Made by a program: the position numbers and the translations under genes
Assembly: GCF_003086295.3 (NCBI RefSeq)
Contig: NW_027255451.1
Span: 1,425,554-1,489,553, forward strand
DNA from: Arachis hypogaea
Taxonomy: Eukaryota; Streptophyta; Magnoliopsida; Fabales; Fabaceae
DNA: 64,000 nt
Direction of reading: 5' to 3'
Notes under the pieces: generated by a model
Database searches by the model: none
The model's input: the letters and a program-made list of their open reading frames with translations, nothing else
What the model was told of the DNA's origin: nothing
Shown: positions 43,851-55,356 of the stretch, one piece after another
Numbering within the stretch: the first letter of the stretch is position 1
Layout of the letters: each line of letters starts with the position of its first letter

Positions 43851-45224
43851 ATAATTCTCAACAAGGCTCTCTGTGACCTGGGTGCCAGCATCAATTTAAT
43901 GCCTCTCTCAATGATGAGAAAACTTGCCATAGAAGAACTTAAACCCACCAGGATGTCACTAGTCATGGCTGACAGATCAATCAAGACACCCAATGGAATT
44001 ATGGAGAATCTGTTGGTGAAGGTTGGGGAGTTTATTTTTCCAGCAGACTTTGTAATTTTGGACACTGAAGAAGAAGGAAACGACTCAATCATTCTGGGAA
44101 GGCCATTTCTACACACAGCAAGGGCCATCATTGATGTAGAAAAAGGAGAAATGACCTTCAGGGTCCATAATGAACAAATGATCATAAATGTGTTCAAATC
44201 AATGCAAAACGCTCCTGAGCAAGAGAATTACGTAAGAGTGGATATGATAGACAGTTTGGTGGAAGAAACATTGGAAGAAAATTTTCAAGAACAAGAAGGA
44301 AATCAAGGGGCAACAGAGGAACAAGTGGCTGAGACCTTCACTGAGCAAGATGAAAGACAAGATAAGAAGGAAGATGTACGAAAACAAGAACTGAAACCTT
44401 TACCCACCCATCTCAAATATGCATTCCTTGGCACATCGGAGAGCTTCCCAGTAATCATTAATTCATCCCTGACAAAGAAGGAAGAAGGAGAACTTCTTGA
44501 CGTACTCAAAGCTCATAAAGATGCTTTAGGATGGACCATTGATGACCTGAAGGGAATCAGCCCTGCAATATGTATGCATAAAATCCTCTTGGAAGATAAT
44601 TCCAAACCAGTGGTTCAACCGCAAAGAAGGCTAAATCCTACAATGAAGGAAGTTGTCCAGAAGGAAGTAATGAAGTTGTGGAATGCAGGGATAATCTTCC
44701 CAATATCTGACAGCCCATGGGTAAGCCCGGTTCAAGTTGTACCAAAGAAGGGAGGAATGACGGTCATCACTAATGAGAAGAATGAGTTGATCCCTACCAG
44801 AACAGTGACTGGGTGGAGGATGTGCATAGACTATAGAAGATTGAATGATGCCACCAGGAAGGATCATTTCCCTCTCCCATTCATTGATCAGATGCTGGAA
44901 AGGTTAGCCGGCCATGCCTATTACTGCTTTTTGGACGGATATTCTGGGTATAATCAAATCGTGGTGGACCCCAAGGACCAAGAGAAAACTGCCTTTACAT
45001 GTCCATTTGGAGTTTTTGCATATCGGAGGATGCCTTTTGGGCTCTGCAACGCCCCTGCCACATTTCAAAGGTGTATGCTCTCCATTTTCTCTGATATGGT
45101 CGAAAAAATTTTAGAAGTCTTCATGGATGACTTCTCTGTTTTTGGTGATAATTTCAATGCTTGCCTAAACCATTTAACTCTTGTCTTGAAACGGTGCCAA
45201 GAAACTAACTTGGTTTTAAACTAG
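43851..45224 (+). pseudogene. pol: Protease and reverse transcriptase of element 3 (third TAG near the end of RT)
   Basis: Same frame as gag. Retropepsin: DLGAS with Asp at 43875-43877 and ILGRPFL near 44091. After an E/Q-rich linker comes RT. The numbering here is from the ATG at 43899: RRLNPTMKEVVQKEV (243-257), SPWVSPVQVVPKKGG (272-286), RMCIDYRRLN (307-316), FLDGYSGYNQI (344-354), PFGLCNAPATFQRCM (379-393) and the catalytic FMDD at 408-411 (nt 45120-45131). All conserved catalytic Asp residues are present. The frame stops at TAG 45222-45224 in LVLN*EKCHF, where a Trp codon is expected (TGG to TAG). The ATG at 43899 lies after the protease Asp and so cannot be the natural start. Confidence 0.88.
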
Positions 45225-47279
45225 GAGAAATGCCATTTCATGGTACCCGAAGGGATTGTTCTTGGCCATAAAGTTTCAAGAAAAGGGATAGAGGTTGATA
45301 AGGCAAAGGTTGAGATCATAGAAAAACTCCCTCCACCAATTAATGTGAAATCTGTTAGAAGTTTCTTGGGGCATACCGGATTTTACAGAAGGTTTATTAA
45401 GGACTTTTCAAAAATAGCCAAACCTTTAAGTAATCTGTTAATGCTTGATAACCCTTTTGTTTTTGATGAAAACTGCCAGCATGCCTTTGAAACTTTAAAA
45501 AATAGACTCACAACAGCACCAATCATCACACCTCCAGATTGGGAATTACCTTTTGAACTCATGTGTGATGCAAGTGACATTGCAATTGGTGCTGTACTTG
45601 GGCAAAAGAAGGGAAATTTGCATCATGTCATATATTATGCAAGTAAAGTGTTGAATGAGGCCCAAAGAAATTACACCACAACAGAAAAAGAGTTGCTAGC
45701 TGTAGTCTATGCATTTGATAAGTTTAGATCATATCTGATAGGATCCAAAGTTGTGGTTTACACTGATCATGCTGCACTTAAGTATTTGATGTCAAAGCAG
45801 GATGCTAAACCAAGACTCATCAGGTGGATACTGCTCCTACAAGAATTTGACATTGAGATAAGAGATAGGAAGGGCACTGAAAATCAGGTCGCTGATCATC
45901 TGTCAAGGCTACCACATGAAACAAGTCAAAAAGCATCCCAGCCCATAAATGAAAGCTTCCCAGATGAGCACCTTCTGCAGATCCAGCAAGTACCTTGGTT
46001 TGCTGACATAGCAAATTACAAAGTGGGAAGGAAGATACCGCAAGAATTCTCTAAGCAACAAGTGAAGAAGTTGATCAACGAAGCAAGGAAATTTTCATGG
46101 GATGAACCCTTCTTATTCAAGAGATGCTCTGATGGAGTGATCAGAAGGTGTATTCCTGAAAGTGAAGTGAGAGACATCTTGTGGCATTGTCATGGTTCAG
46201 CTTATGGTGGACACTTTGGCCCAGAAAAAACAGCCGCAAAAATACTGCAGAGTGGCTTCTATTGGCCAACTATCTTCAAGGATGCCAGAGAATATGTACA
46301 CCAATGTAATGAATGCCAGAAAGCAGGAGGATTAACAAGAAGGAATGAGATGCCTCAAAACTTTATCTTAGAATTAGAATTGTTCGATCTATGGGGAATT
46401 GATTTCATGGGGCCTTTTCCTCCTTCCTATTCTTTTAGATACATCCTGGTAGCAGTGGAGTATGTCTCAAAGTGGGTGGAAGCCATAGCCACAATCACCT
46501 GTGATGCACAGATCGTCCTCCAATTCCTTAAAAAGCACATCTTCACTAGGTATGGAGTGCCCAAGAGTCTTATTAGTGATGGTGGTAGTCACTTTTGCAA
46601 TAAACAAATGGAGAAACTCCTTCACAAATATGGAGTAATTCACAAAGTAGCCACACCTTACCATCCTCAGACTAACGGCCAAGCTGAACTTGCAAATAGA
46701 GAATTAAAGAAGATCCTAGAGAAAACAGTGGGAATCACAAGAAAAGATTGGGCTAGAAAGCTAGAGGATGCATTGTGGGCATATAGGATAGCTTTTAAAA
46801 CTCCTATTGGCAAGTCACCCTTTCAGCTATTGTATGGCAAATCCTGCCACCTCCCTGTAGAGCTTGAACACAGAGCTTTTTGGGCCACTAAACTCCTCAA
46901 CCTTGATCCCCAAGCTGCAGGAGAAAAAAGGTTGTTACAACTAAACGAGTTGGATGAATTTAGACTAAAAGCTTATGAAAGTGCGAAGATATACAAGGAG
47001 AGAGCTAAGAAGTGGCATGACAAGAAGATCACAAAGAAGGAATTCAAGCCAGGACAGCAAGTGCTCCTGTATAATTCGAGGCTTAAAATTTTTCCTGGCA
47101 AACTGAAGTCTAAATGGACTGGCCCATACTTAGTGACAAAGGTTTTTCCCTATGGGAATATTGAACTGCTAGATGAGGCAACAAAGAATCAATTCACAAC
47201 AAATGGTCACAGAGCAAAGCTGTATTTGGGAGGACAATTGGATAAGGAAAAAGAGGTTCAACACCTACAGCCCTCTTAA
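45225..47279 (+). pseudogene. pol: RT connection, RNase H and integrase of element 3
   Basis: Remaining pol frame; residue numbers from the ATG at 45240. RT thumb: [17 protein letters not shown] and [16 protein letters not shown]. RNase H: CDASD (Asp110), [11 protein letters not shown] (Glu151), VVYTDHAAL (Asp176) and [10 protein letters not shown] (Asp219). Integrase: zinc-binding H318, H325, C356 and C359; catalytic D388 ([10 protein letters not shown]), D447 (LISDGGSHF) and E483 ([12 protein letters not shown]), with the canonical D-x35-E spacing; then a C-terminal [16 protein letters not shown] (GPY-type) motif at 625-640. No chromodomain is seen, as expected for Athila-type elements. Intact from 45225 to the TAA; cut off from gag only by the TAG codons. 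Confidence 0.9.
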
Positions 47280-47323
47280 AAAGAATTGAAAGATGTCAAG
47301 CTAGTGACAATAAAAGAGCGCTT

Positions 47324-47341
47324 GTTGGGAGGCAACCCAAC
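47324..47341 (+). other. Conserved post-pol hairpin
   Basis: GTTGGG-AGGCAA-CCCAAC, 45 nt after the pol stop, preceded by GACAATAAAAGAGCGCTT. Present in all three internal elements. Confidence 0.65.
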
Positions 47342-48724
47342 CGGAGGTAGTTTTCTTTTCATAACTTTTTCAATAAGAGCGTTGGATAACTGCTATGTAT
47401 TGCAAGAAGCTAAGTTTGGTGTTGCACACCAAAAACAATCGAAGGGAGAATGCAAGATGCTAAGTTTGGTGTTCCACCAAAACTTCATTCTAACTTCCTG
47501 CACATTGCTAGTTCCAAGCAATCAAACAGATTATTCAACAACTTAACTATTTTTGTTTAGTCCCAATATCATAACCTTTAGCAAGGACACAAAAGTTTGC
47601 CCAGAGTTAACCTGTTGAATCAGAAGAAGTAGCAAGAAATTAAGTGGAAGTTAACCACCAATTGAAGGTACCATGCATAAAGACTCAAAAAGGGGCACAA
47701 CAGAAAGAAGAACAAAAGACATGCAAACCAATAGGTTGTATCTATACTTAACCTTTACTGTTGAGAAATATTTTTGATTGATGTCTTGATAAAGTGTTCA
47801 TTTAGTTCAAACAGATTCAAACTTCTCTTAGAATAAGTAAACTAGTCTATGTGTATGCTTGTGTGTTTACTTTCACTTAGCAAAAAGCATGTTTGTCCCC
47901 TGCACTTTAAATTCAATAAAAGAAATGCTTGAATATGAAGTAAGATGGTTTCTGTTAGATAGAAGTAGAATAAAAGTAAGTGGTGGTATGTGTGTAATTG
48001 TATAATAGCTCACTTTTAATGAATAAAGAGCCAGGATATCTCCTTCTAAGTAAAGAGTGGCCTACTGTCTATGAATCTCAATTGAATTAAATTCCTTGGT
48101 TAGAAAGAAAAACAAAAAGAAGGAAAGAAAAAAGATAGCCAAAAAGTGGCAGAACAAAAGAAAAACAAAAAGAAACAAAGCTGGACACCAATAGCTTGAA
48201 CTTTGAAATATATGCCTGTGATGTCTTTGTACTAGGATCTGCTTGGATTAGTAAGCTCTTAGGAGTGCCTCAACACTCGGTGACTTCGGTTAACTAATCC
48301 GGGATCATCAGCTGAAAGTCCACTATCAAGAGCAACCTAACTACAAGGCATTTAGTAACCCAAAGAGGTGCTGGGCATCAATGTTTTAAGAAGGAATGTG
48401 AGCCAAGTGTCTATGGTGAATAATGTGTCAAGTATAAAGAAAAGAAAATGAACTTGCTACACATGACACTCAAATAAAGCTTATGAACAAAGTAATAGCC
48501 AAGGATAAAGGAATAATGAGAGGTCATAGCAGTATGTCACTTGAAGCTTGAAGGAGACTTTCTAGGCCTAGGAGTCAATAAGAAGTGAGTATTTGCATAT
48601 CCACACAAAACCCCATGAACTATCAATAATACTCTGCTAGCATGAACATCCTCTTCCATTTCATTCTTTCTTCTCAACAAATCTTTTCTTGCTTGGGGAC
48701 AAGCAAGCTTTAAGTTTGGTGTTG
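47342..48724 (+). other. 3' noncoding region of element 3
   Basis: No credible ORF; the env-position gene of element 1 has no counterpart. TAAGTTTGGTGTT occurs at 47411 (TTTGGTGT-TGC-ACACCAAA), 47461 (TTTGGTG-TTC-CACCAAA) and 48711, the last ending one base before the 3' LTR. 48000-48450 is shared with element 1. A conventional purine-rich plus-strand primer is not visible at the LTR boundary. Confidence 0.75.
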
Positions 48725-49118
48725 TGATGACAAGTCATCCTAGCCTATTTTAACTAGTCTTTTTCTTTTGTTTTCATTAGAATTATGCACTTTCTTGAGC
48801 TACAAGCAAGCTAATTGAGTAGATTTTCATGTTTCCCTTGATTGAACCAACCATATATGAATTCATGCCATTTCATGAGGTTTTATGCTATATTTGCATA
48901 TTATAAAAGAATGAATATCTCATGATTTTGAGCATAGCTTTGATGAGTTTGGTTGATTAATGATAGGTGAAGAAAGCTTGGAGAAAGGTTGAAGCAAGAA
49001 GGAATGGCTAGGAGTGAAGAGAGGACAATGGAATAAGTGAAATTGAACCAGGAAGCAAGAAGCTGGACCTAAAGTTAGCATCAAACTTTTGCACAAACTT
49101 TTGGTTGAAAAGTTAGCC

Positions 49119-49570
49119 CCAACGTTAGCCCCCTAACTTGGAGGCTAACGTTGGAACTTGAAAATTCTCCCCTGGGCTCCAAAAGTTTGCGCCAACGTTA
49201 GCCCCCTAACTTTGAGGCTAACGTTGGCACATGAATTTCTCCCCTGGGCACCAAAAGTTTGCGCCAACGTTAGCCCCCTAACTTTGAGGCTAACGTTGGC
49301 ACATGAATTCCTCCCTGGCCATCCAACGTTTGCGCCAACGTTAGCCCCCTAACTTGGAGGCTAACGTTGGCACATGAAAATTCAATGGGGAAGGAGCAAA
49401 AGTTTGCGCCAACGTTAGCCCCCTAACTTGGTGGCTAACGTTGGCGCCACAAGCACACTAGGCAAGGCCAACGTTAGGGTCAAAGTTAGACCCCTAACGT
49501 TGGCACCAACGTTGATATCAGCAAATTGTGCTAGCTGATATGAAAAGTTGGAGCCTCTAACTTTGGCTCA
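49119..49570. repeat. U3 palindrome array
   Basis: The same array as 40084-40533, with five full GCCAACGTTAGCC / GGCTAACGTTGGC palindromes plus the ATATCAGC/GCTGATAT pair. Confidence 0.8.
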
Positions 49571-49728
49571 AACTTTTGGTCCAACTTTTGCTAACCTCTA
49601 AACCGGTTCAATTGGTTCACTTCGGTTCTTCTCCAAACTTCAAGAGCAATCAACCAAGGCCTCTTTCAACCCAATTCCACCAAGAGCAAAGGCCCAACTC
49701 AAGGCTTGAAGATCATTTGAAGAAAGTG

Positions 49729-49736
49729 TATAAATA
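49729..49736 (+). promoter_or_regulatory. LTR TATA box (3' LTR of element 3)
   Basis: TATAAATA, positioned as in the 5' LTR; it could read out into the satellite downstream. Confidence 0.5.
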
Positions 49737-50607
49737 GGATAGAATTCAAGTTCTTCGGGGAGCTTTCTTTTGGAATTTTCATAATAGTTTTCGGAGAGCT
49801 TTTAATATTGAGTGTTCTTTAATTTCTTTGTCTTGGGGAAGGAGAATTCACTTCTCTTCCTCTTAGTTTTATTGCTTTCAATTTCAATTACACTTGTCTT
49901 GGATCTTGGATTGGAGAATTGAAGAAATTCTGTTTCAATCTCAATCTTGGATCTCTCTGTTTCTTTATTGTTAATTGAATTTCATTTCCGGTTAATTGCT
50001 CTTCATCTATTCTCTTTGCAATTTACAATTCCCTTGCAATTGTTCTTATTGGATCTAGGAAGGCATTGAGATCTAGACTTAGTTTTCTAGTCTCTGGGTC
50101 CTGAGATCCAAATCTCCAATTTACATTCTGTTTCTTGCTTTCCATGTTCATTTACTTTTCTGCTATAAGATCCGATCCAATCCCAATTCCCTTTTTCTCT
50201 TCTGTTTAATGCAATTTAACTTTTCTTTGTTTAATTTCTGCAAATCCAAATCACAATCCCCTTTACAATTCAAGTCATTTACATTCCTTGCACTTTAAGA
50301 TTCCGCAATTTACATTTCTTGCACTCTAAGTTTCTGCCATTTAATTTCTTGTTCTTTAAGATTCAGCAATTTAATTTCCTGCTCTCTTTAATTCCATGCA
50401 ATTTAAATTCTGCAAAGCACCAATCAATCAACCAAATCTTGATTCGCTTGACTAAATCAACCACTAAACTAAAATTGCTCAATCCTTCAATCCCTGTGGG
50501 ATCGACCTCACTCCCGTGAGTTTTTATTACTTGATGCGACCCGGTACACTTGCCGGTTAGATTTGTGTGTTTTGGGAGAAATTTATTTTTCACCAAAATA
50601 CTCATCA

Positions 50608-50612
50608 GCTCC
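50608..50612. repeat. Target-site duplication GCTCC (right)
   Basis: Matches 39685-39689. The 5-bp length is usual for Ty3/gypsy integrases. Confidence 0.92.
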
Positions 50613-50937
50613 TCCGATTTTTTTCCACAGTTTTTTATACGTTTTTTTCCGAGTTTTTTTTTTTTTTTTTTACGTTGTGCCGACTCTTGTTCTTTAAATG
50701 ACGTTATCCCGAGGAGGACACCTAAAGGCGAGCCGTAATGGCCTCATCTTCGGCAAGATCCTCCAGTTTTTTTCCAGAATTTTTTTTCCGGTTTTTTTTC
50801 CGAGTTTTTTTTTTTTTTTAACGTTGTGCTGACTCTCGTTCTTTAAATGACGTTGTCCCGAGGAGGACACCTAAAGGCGAGCCGTAATGGCCTCATCTAT
50901 GGCAAGCTCCTCCGATTTTTCTCCACAGTTTTTTTCC

Positions 50938-50979
<42 letters not shown>

Positions 50980-51929
50980 GTTGTGCTGACTCTCGTTCTT
51001 TAAACGACGCTATCCTGTGGAGGACACCTAAAGGCGAGCCGTAATGGCCTCATCTTCGGCAAGCTCCTCCGGTTTTTTCCACAGTTTTTTTCCGGTTTTT
51101 TTACGATTTTTTTCCAAGTTTTTTTTTTTTTTTACGTTGTGCTGACTCTCGTTCTTTAAACGACGTTATCCCGAGGAGGACACCTAAAGGTGAGCCGTAA
51201 TGGCAAGCTCCTCCGGTTTTTTTCCACAGTTTTTTTCCATTTTTTTTTTATTTTACGTTGTGCTGACTCTCGTTCTTTAAACGACGCTATCCTGAGGAGG
51301 ACACCTAAAGGCGAGCCCTAATGGCCTCATCTTCGGCAAGCTCCTCCGGTTTTTTTACAAAGTTATTTTTCCGGTTTTTTTACGACTTTTTTCCGGGGTT
51401 TTTTTTTTTTTTTTTTTTTTTTACGTTGTGCTGACTCTCGTTCTTTAATCGACGCTATCCTGAGGAGGACACCTAAAGAAGAGCCGTAATGGGCTCATCT
51501 TCGGCAAGCTCCTCCGGTTTTTTTCCACAGTTTTTTTTTTCCGGTTTTTTTACGATTTTTTTTCGAGTTTTTTTTATTTTTTTATTTTTTACGTTATGCT
51601 GACTCTTGTTCTTTAAATGACGTTATCCCGAGGAGGACACCTAAAGGCGAGCCGTAATGGCCTCATCTTTGGCGAGCTTCTCCGGTTTTTTTCCAGAGTT
51701 TTTTTCCTTTTTTTTTTCTTACGTTGTGCTGACTCTCGTTCTTTAAACGACGCTATCCTGAGGAGGACACCTAAAGGCGAGCCGTAATGGCCTCATCTTC
51801 GGCGAGCTCGTCCGGTTTTTTTCCAGAGTTTTTTTTTTCCGGTTTTTTCCCGAGTTTTTTTTTTTTTTTTATGTTGTGTTGAGTCTCGTTCTTTAAATGA
51901 CGTTGTCCCGAGGAGGACACCTAAAGGCG

Positions 51930-54900
51930 AGCCGTAATGGCCTCATCTATGGCAAGCTCCTCCGGTTTTTTTCCACAGTTTTTTTCCGATTTTTTTTCCG
52001 TTTTTTTTTCAGGTTTTTTATTTTATTTTATTTTTTTTTACATTGTGCTGACTCTCGTTCTTTAAACGACGCTATCCTGAGGAGGAGACCTAAAGGCGAG
52101 CCGTAATGGCCTCATCTTTGGCAAGCTCCTCTGGTTTTTTTCCACAGTTTTTTTTCCGGTTTTTTTCGGTTTTTTTCCGAGTTTTTTTTTTTTTTTACGT
52201 TGTGCTGACTCTCATTCTTTAAACGACGCTATCCTGAGGAGGAGACCTAAAGGCGAGCAGTAATGGCCTCATCTTCGGCAAGCTCCTCCGGTTTTTTTCC
52301 ACAGTTTTTTATACATTTTTCTTTTCGAGTTTTTTTTTTTTTTTTTACGTTGTGCTGACTCTTGTTCTTTAAATGACGTTATCCCGAGGAGGACACCTAA
52401 AGGCGAGCCGTAATGGCCTCAACTTCGGCAAGATCCTCCAGTTTTTTTCCAGAGTTTTTTTTCAGGTTTTTTTCCGAGTTTTTTTTTTTAACGTTGTGCT
52501 GACTCTCGTTCTTTAAATGACGTTGTCCCGAGGAGGACACCTAAAGGCGAGCCGTAATGGCCTCATCTATGGCAAGCTCCTCCGATTTTTCTCCACAGTT
52601 TTTTTTTGTTTTTTTTTTTTTTTATGTTGTGCTGACTCTCGTTCTTTAAATGACGTTATCACGAGGTGGACACCTAAAGGCGAGCCGTAATGGCCTCATC
52701 TTCGGCAAGCTCCTCCGGTTTTTTTTCCACAGTTTTTTTTCCGATTTTTTTCTGAGTTTTTTTTTTTTTTTTTTTTCCAAGTTTTTTTTTTTTTTTACGT
52801 TGTGCTGACTCTCGTTCTTTAAATGACGTTATCCCGAGGAGGACACCTAAAGGCGAGCCGTAATGGCCTCATCTATGGCAAGCTCCTCCGGTTTTTTTCC
52901 ACAGTTTTTTTCCGTTTTTTTTTTATTTTACGTTGTGCTGACTCTCGTTCTTTAATCGACGCTATCCTGAGGAGGACACCTAAAGGCGAGCCGTAATGGC
53001 CTCATCTTCGGCAAGCTCCTCCGGTTTTTTTCCAAAGTTTTTTTTCCGGTTTTTTTCCGATTTCTTTCCAAGTTTTTTTTTTTTTTTTCGTTGTGCTGAC
53101 TCTCGTTCTTTAAACGACGCTATCCTGAGGAGGACACCTAAAGGCGAGCCGTAATGGCCTCATCTTCAGCAAGCTCCTCCGGTTTTTTTCCACAGTTTTT
53201 TTTTTCCGGTTTTTTTACGATTTTTTCGGAGTTTTTTTTTTATTTTTACGTTGTGCTGACTCTCGTTCTTTAAATGACGTTATCCCGAGGAGGACACCTA
53301 AAGAAGAGCCGTAATGGCCTCATCTATGGCAAGCTCCTCCGGTTTTTTTCCACAGTTTTTTTCCGTTTTTTTTTACGTTGTGCTGACTCTCGTTCTTTAA
53401 ACGACGCTATCCTGAGGAAGATACCTAAAGGCGAGCCGTAATGGCCTCATCTATGGCAAGCTCCTCCGGTTTTTTTCCACAGTTTTTTTCCGATTTTTTT
53501 TCCGTTTTTTTTTCAGGTTTTTTATTTTATTTTTTTTTTTTTTTACATTGTGCTGACTCTCGTTCTTTAAACGACGCTATCCTGAGGAGGAGACCTAAAG
53601 GCGAGCCGTAATGGCCTCATCTTTGGCAAGCTCCTCTGGTTTTTTTCCACAGTTTTTTTTCCGGTTTTTTTCGGTTTTTTTCCGAGTTTTTTTTTTTTTT
53701 ACGTTGTGCTGACTCTCATTCTTTAAACGACGCTATCCTGAGGAGGAGACCTAAAGGCGAGCAGTAATGGCCTCATCTTCGGCAAGCTCCTCCGGTTTTT
53801 TTCCACAGTTTTTTATACATTTTTCTTTTCGAGTTTTTTTTTTTTTTTTTACGTTGTGCTGACTCTTGTTCTTTAAATGACGTTATCCCGAGGAGGACAC
53901 CTAAAGGCGAGCCGTAATGGCCTCAACTTCGGCAAGATCCTCCAGTTTTTTTCCAGAGTTTTTTTTCAGGTTTTTTTCCGAGTTTTTTTTTTTAACGTTG
54001 TGCTGACTCTCGTTCTTTAAATGACGTTGTCCCGAGGAGGACACCTAAAGGCGAGCCGTAATGGCCTCATCTATGGCAAGCTCCTCCGATTTTTCTCCAC
54101 AGTTTTTTTTTGTTTTTTTTTTTTTTATGTTGTGCTGACTCTCGTTCTTTAAATGACGTTATCACAAGGTGGACACCTAAAGGCGAGCCGTAATGGCCTC
54201 ATCTTCGGCAAGCTCCTCCGGTTTTTTTCCACAGTTTTTTTTTTCCGATTTTTTTCTGAGTTTTTTTTTTTTTTTTTTTTCCAAGTTTTTTTTTTTTTTA
54301 CGTTGTGCTGACTCTCGTTCTTTAAATGACGTTATCCCGAGGAGGACACCTAAAGGCGAGCCGTAATGGCCTCATCTATGGCAAGCTCCTCCGGTTTTTT
54401 TCCACAGTTTTTTTCCGTTTTTTTTTTTATTTTACGTTGTGCTGACTCTCGTTCTTTAATCGACGCTATCCTGAGGAGGACACCTAAAGGCGAGCCGTAA
54501 TGGCCTCATCTTCGGCAAGCTCCTCCGGTTTTTTTCCAAAGTTTTTTTTCCGGTTTTTTTCCGATTTCTTTCCAAGTTTTTTTTTTTTTTTTCGTTGTGC
54601 TGACTCTCGTTCTTTAAACGACGCTATCCTGAGGAGGACACCTAAAGGCGAGCCGTAATGGCCTCATCTTCAGCAAGCTCCTCCGGTTTTTTTCCACAGT
54701 TTTTTTTTTCCGGTTTTTTTTACGATTTTTTCGGAGTTTTTTTTTTATTTTTACGTTGTGCTGACTCTCGTTCTTTAAATGACGTTATCCCGAGGAGGAC
54801 ACCTAAAGAAGAGCCGTAATGGCCTCATCTATGGCAAGCTCCTCCGGTTTTTTTCCACAGTTTTTTTCCGTTTTTTTTTTACGTTGTGCTGACTCTCGTT

Positions 54901-54940
54901 CTTTAAACGACGCTATCCTGAGGAAGATACCTAAAGGCGA
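51930..54940 (+). repeat. Higher-order repeat: two units of about 1504 bp
   Basis: Markers CTCAACTTCGGCAAGATCC (offset 1504), GAGCAGTAATGGCC, ACGAGGTGGACACC / ACAAGGTGGACACC and CTTCAGCAAGC occur once per unit in the same order. Each unit holds ten monomers. Confidence 0.82.
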
Positions 54941-55314
54941 GCCGTAATGGCCTCATCTTCGTCAAGCTCCTCCGGTTTTTTTTCCACAGTTTTTTTCCGG
55001 TTTTTTTCCGATTTTTTTCCGAGTTTTTTTTTTTATTTTTTACGTTTTGCTGACTCTCGTTCTTTAAATGACGTTGTCCCGAGGAGGACACCTCAAGGCG
55101 AGCCGCAATGGCCTCATCTTTGGCAAGCTTCTCCGGTTTTTTTACCACATTTTTTTCGCTCTTTTTTTTTTTTTTTACGTTGTGCTTACTCTCGTTCTTT
55201 AAACGACCCTATCCTGAGGAGGAGACCTAAAGGCGAGCCGTAATGGCCTCATCTTCGGCAAGCTCCTCCGGTTTTTTTTCCACAGTTTTTTTTCAGTTTT
55301 TTTCCGATTTTTCC

Positions 55315-55356
<42 letters not shown>

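Larger units (their letters stand above)
39690..50607 (+). mobile_element. Element 3: complete Athila-type Ty3/gypsy retrotransposon with gag-pol (three in-frame TAGs)
   Basis: 10918 bp: LTR 39690-41571, tRNA-Asp primer site, one continuous gag-PR-RT-RNase H-IN frame (41742-47279) broken only by TAG at 43539, 43848 and 45222, 1.4 kb of 3' noncoding sequence, LTR 48725-50607, and 5-bp target duplications GCTCC. It carries the enzymes missing from the two other internal elements and shares LTR ends, primer site and 3' motifs with them, so it represents the autonomous type, although this copy is probably inactive. It lacks the env-position ORF of element 1. By eye the LTRs differ by about 15 substitutions and two indels. 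It may be a FIDEL-type element of Arachis; unverified. Confidence 0.94.
48725..50607 (+). repeat. 3' LTR of element 3
   Basis: 1883 bp, TGATGACAAGTCATCC...CTCATCA, followed by GCTCC and satellite. Differences from the 5' LTR include an intact third palindrome and a 13-bp loss in the GAGCC...GGCTC palindrome near 49555. Confidence 0.95.

Noticed and set aside
47286..47546. 86-codon frame after pol in element 3 as a possible env-like gene
   Set aside because: It is a translation of the hairpin and AAGTTTGGTGTT motifs, with no similarity to the 511-codon ORF of element 1.
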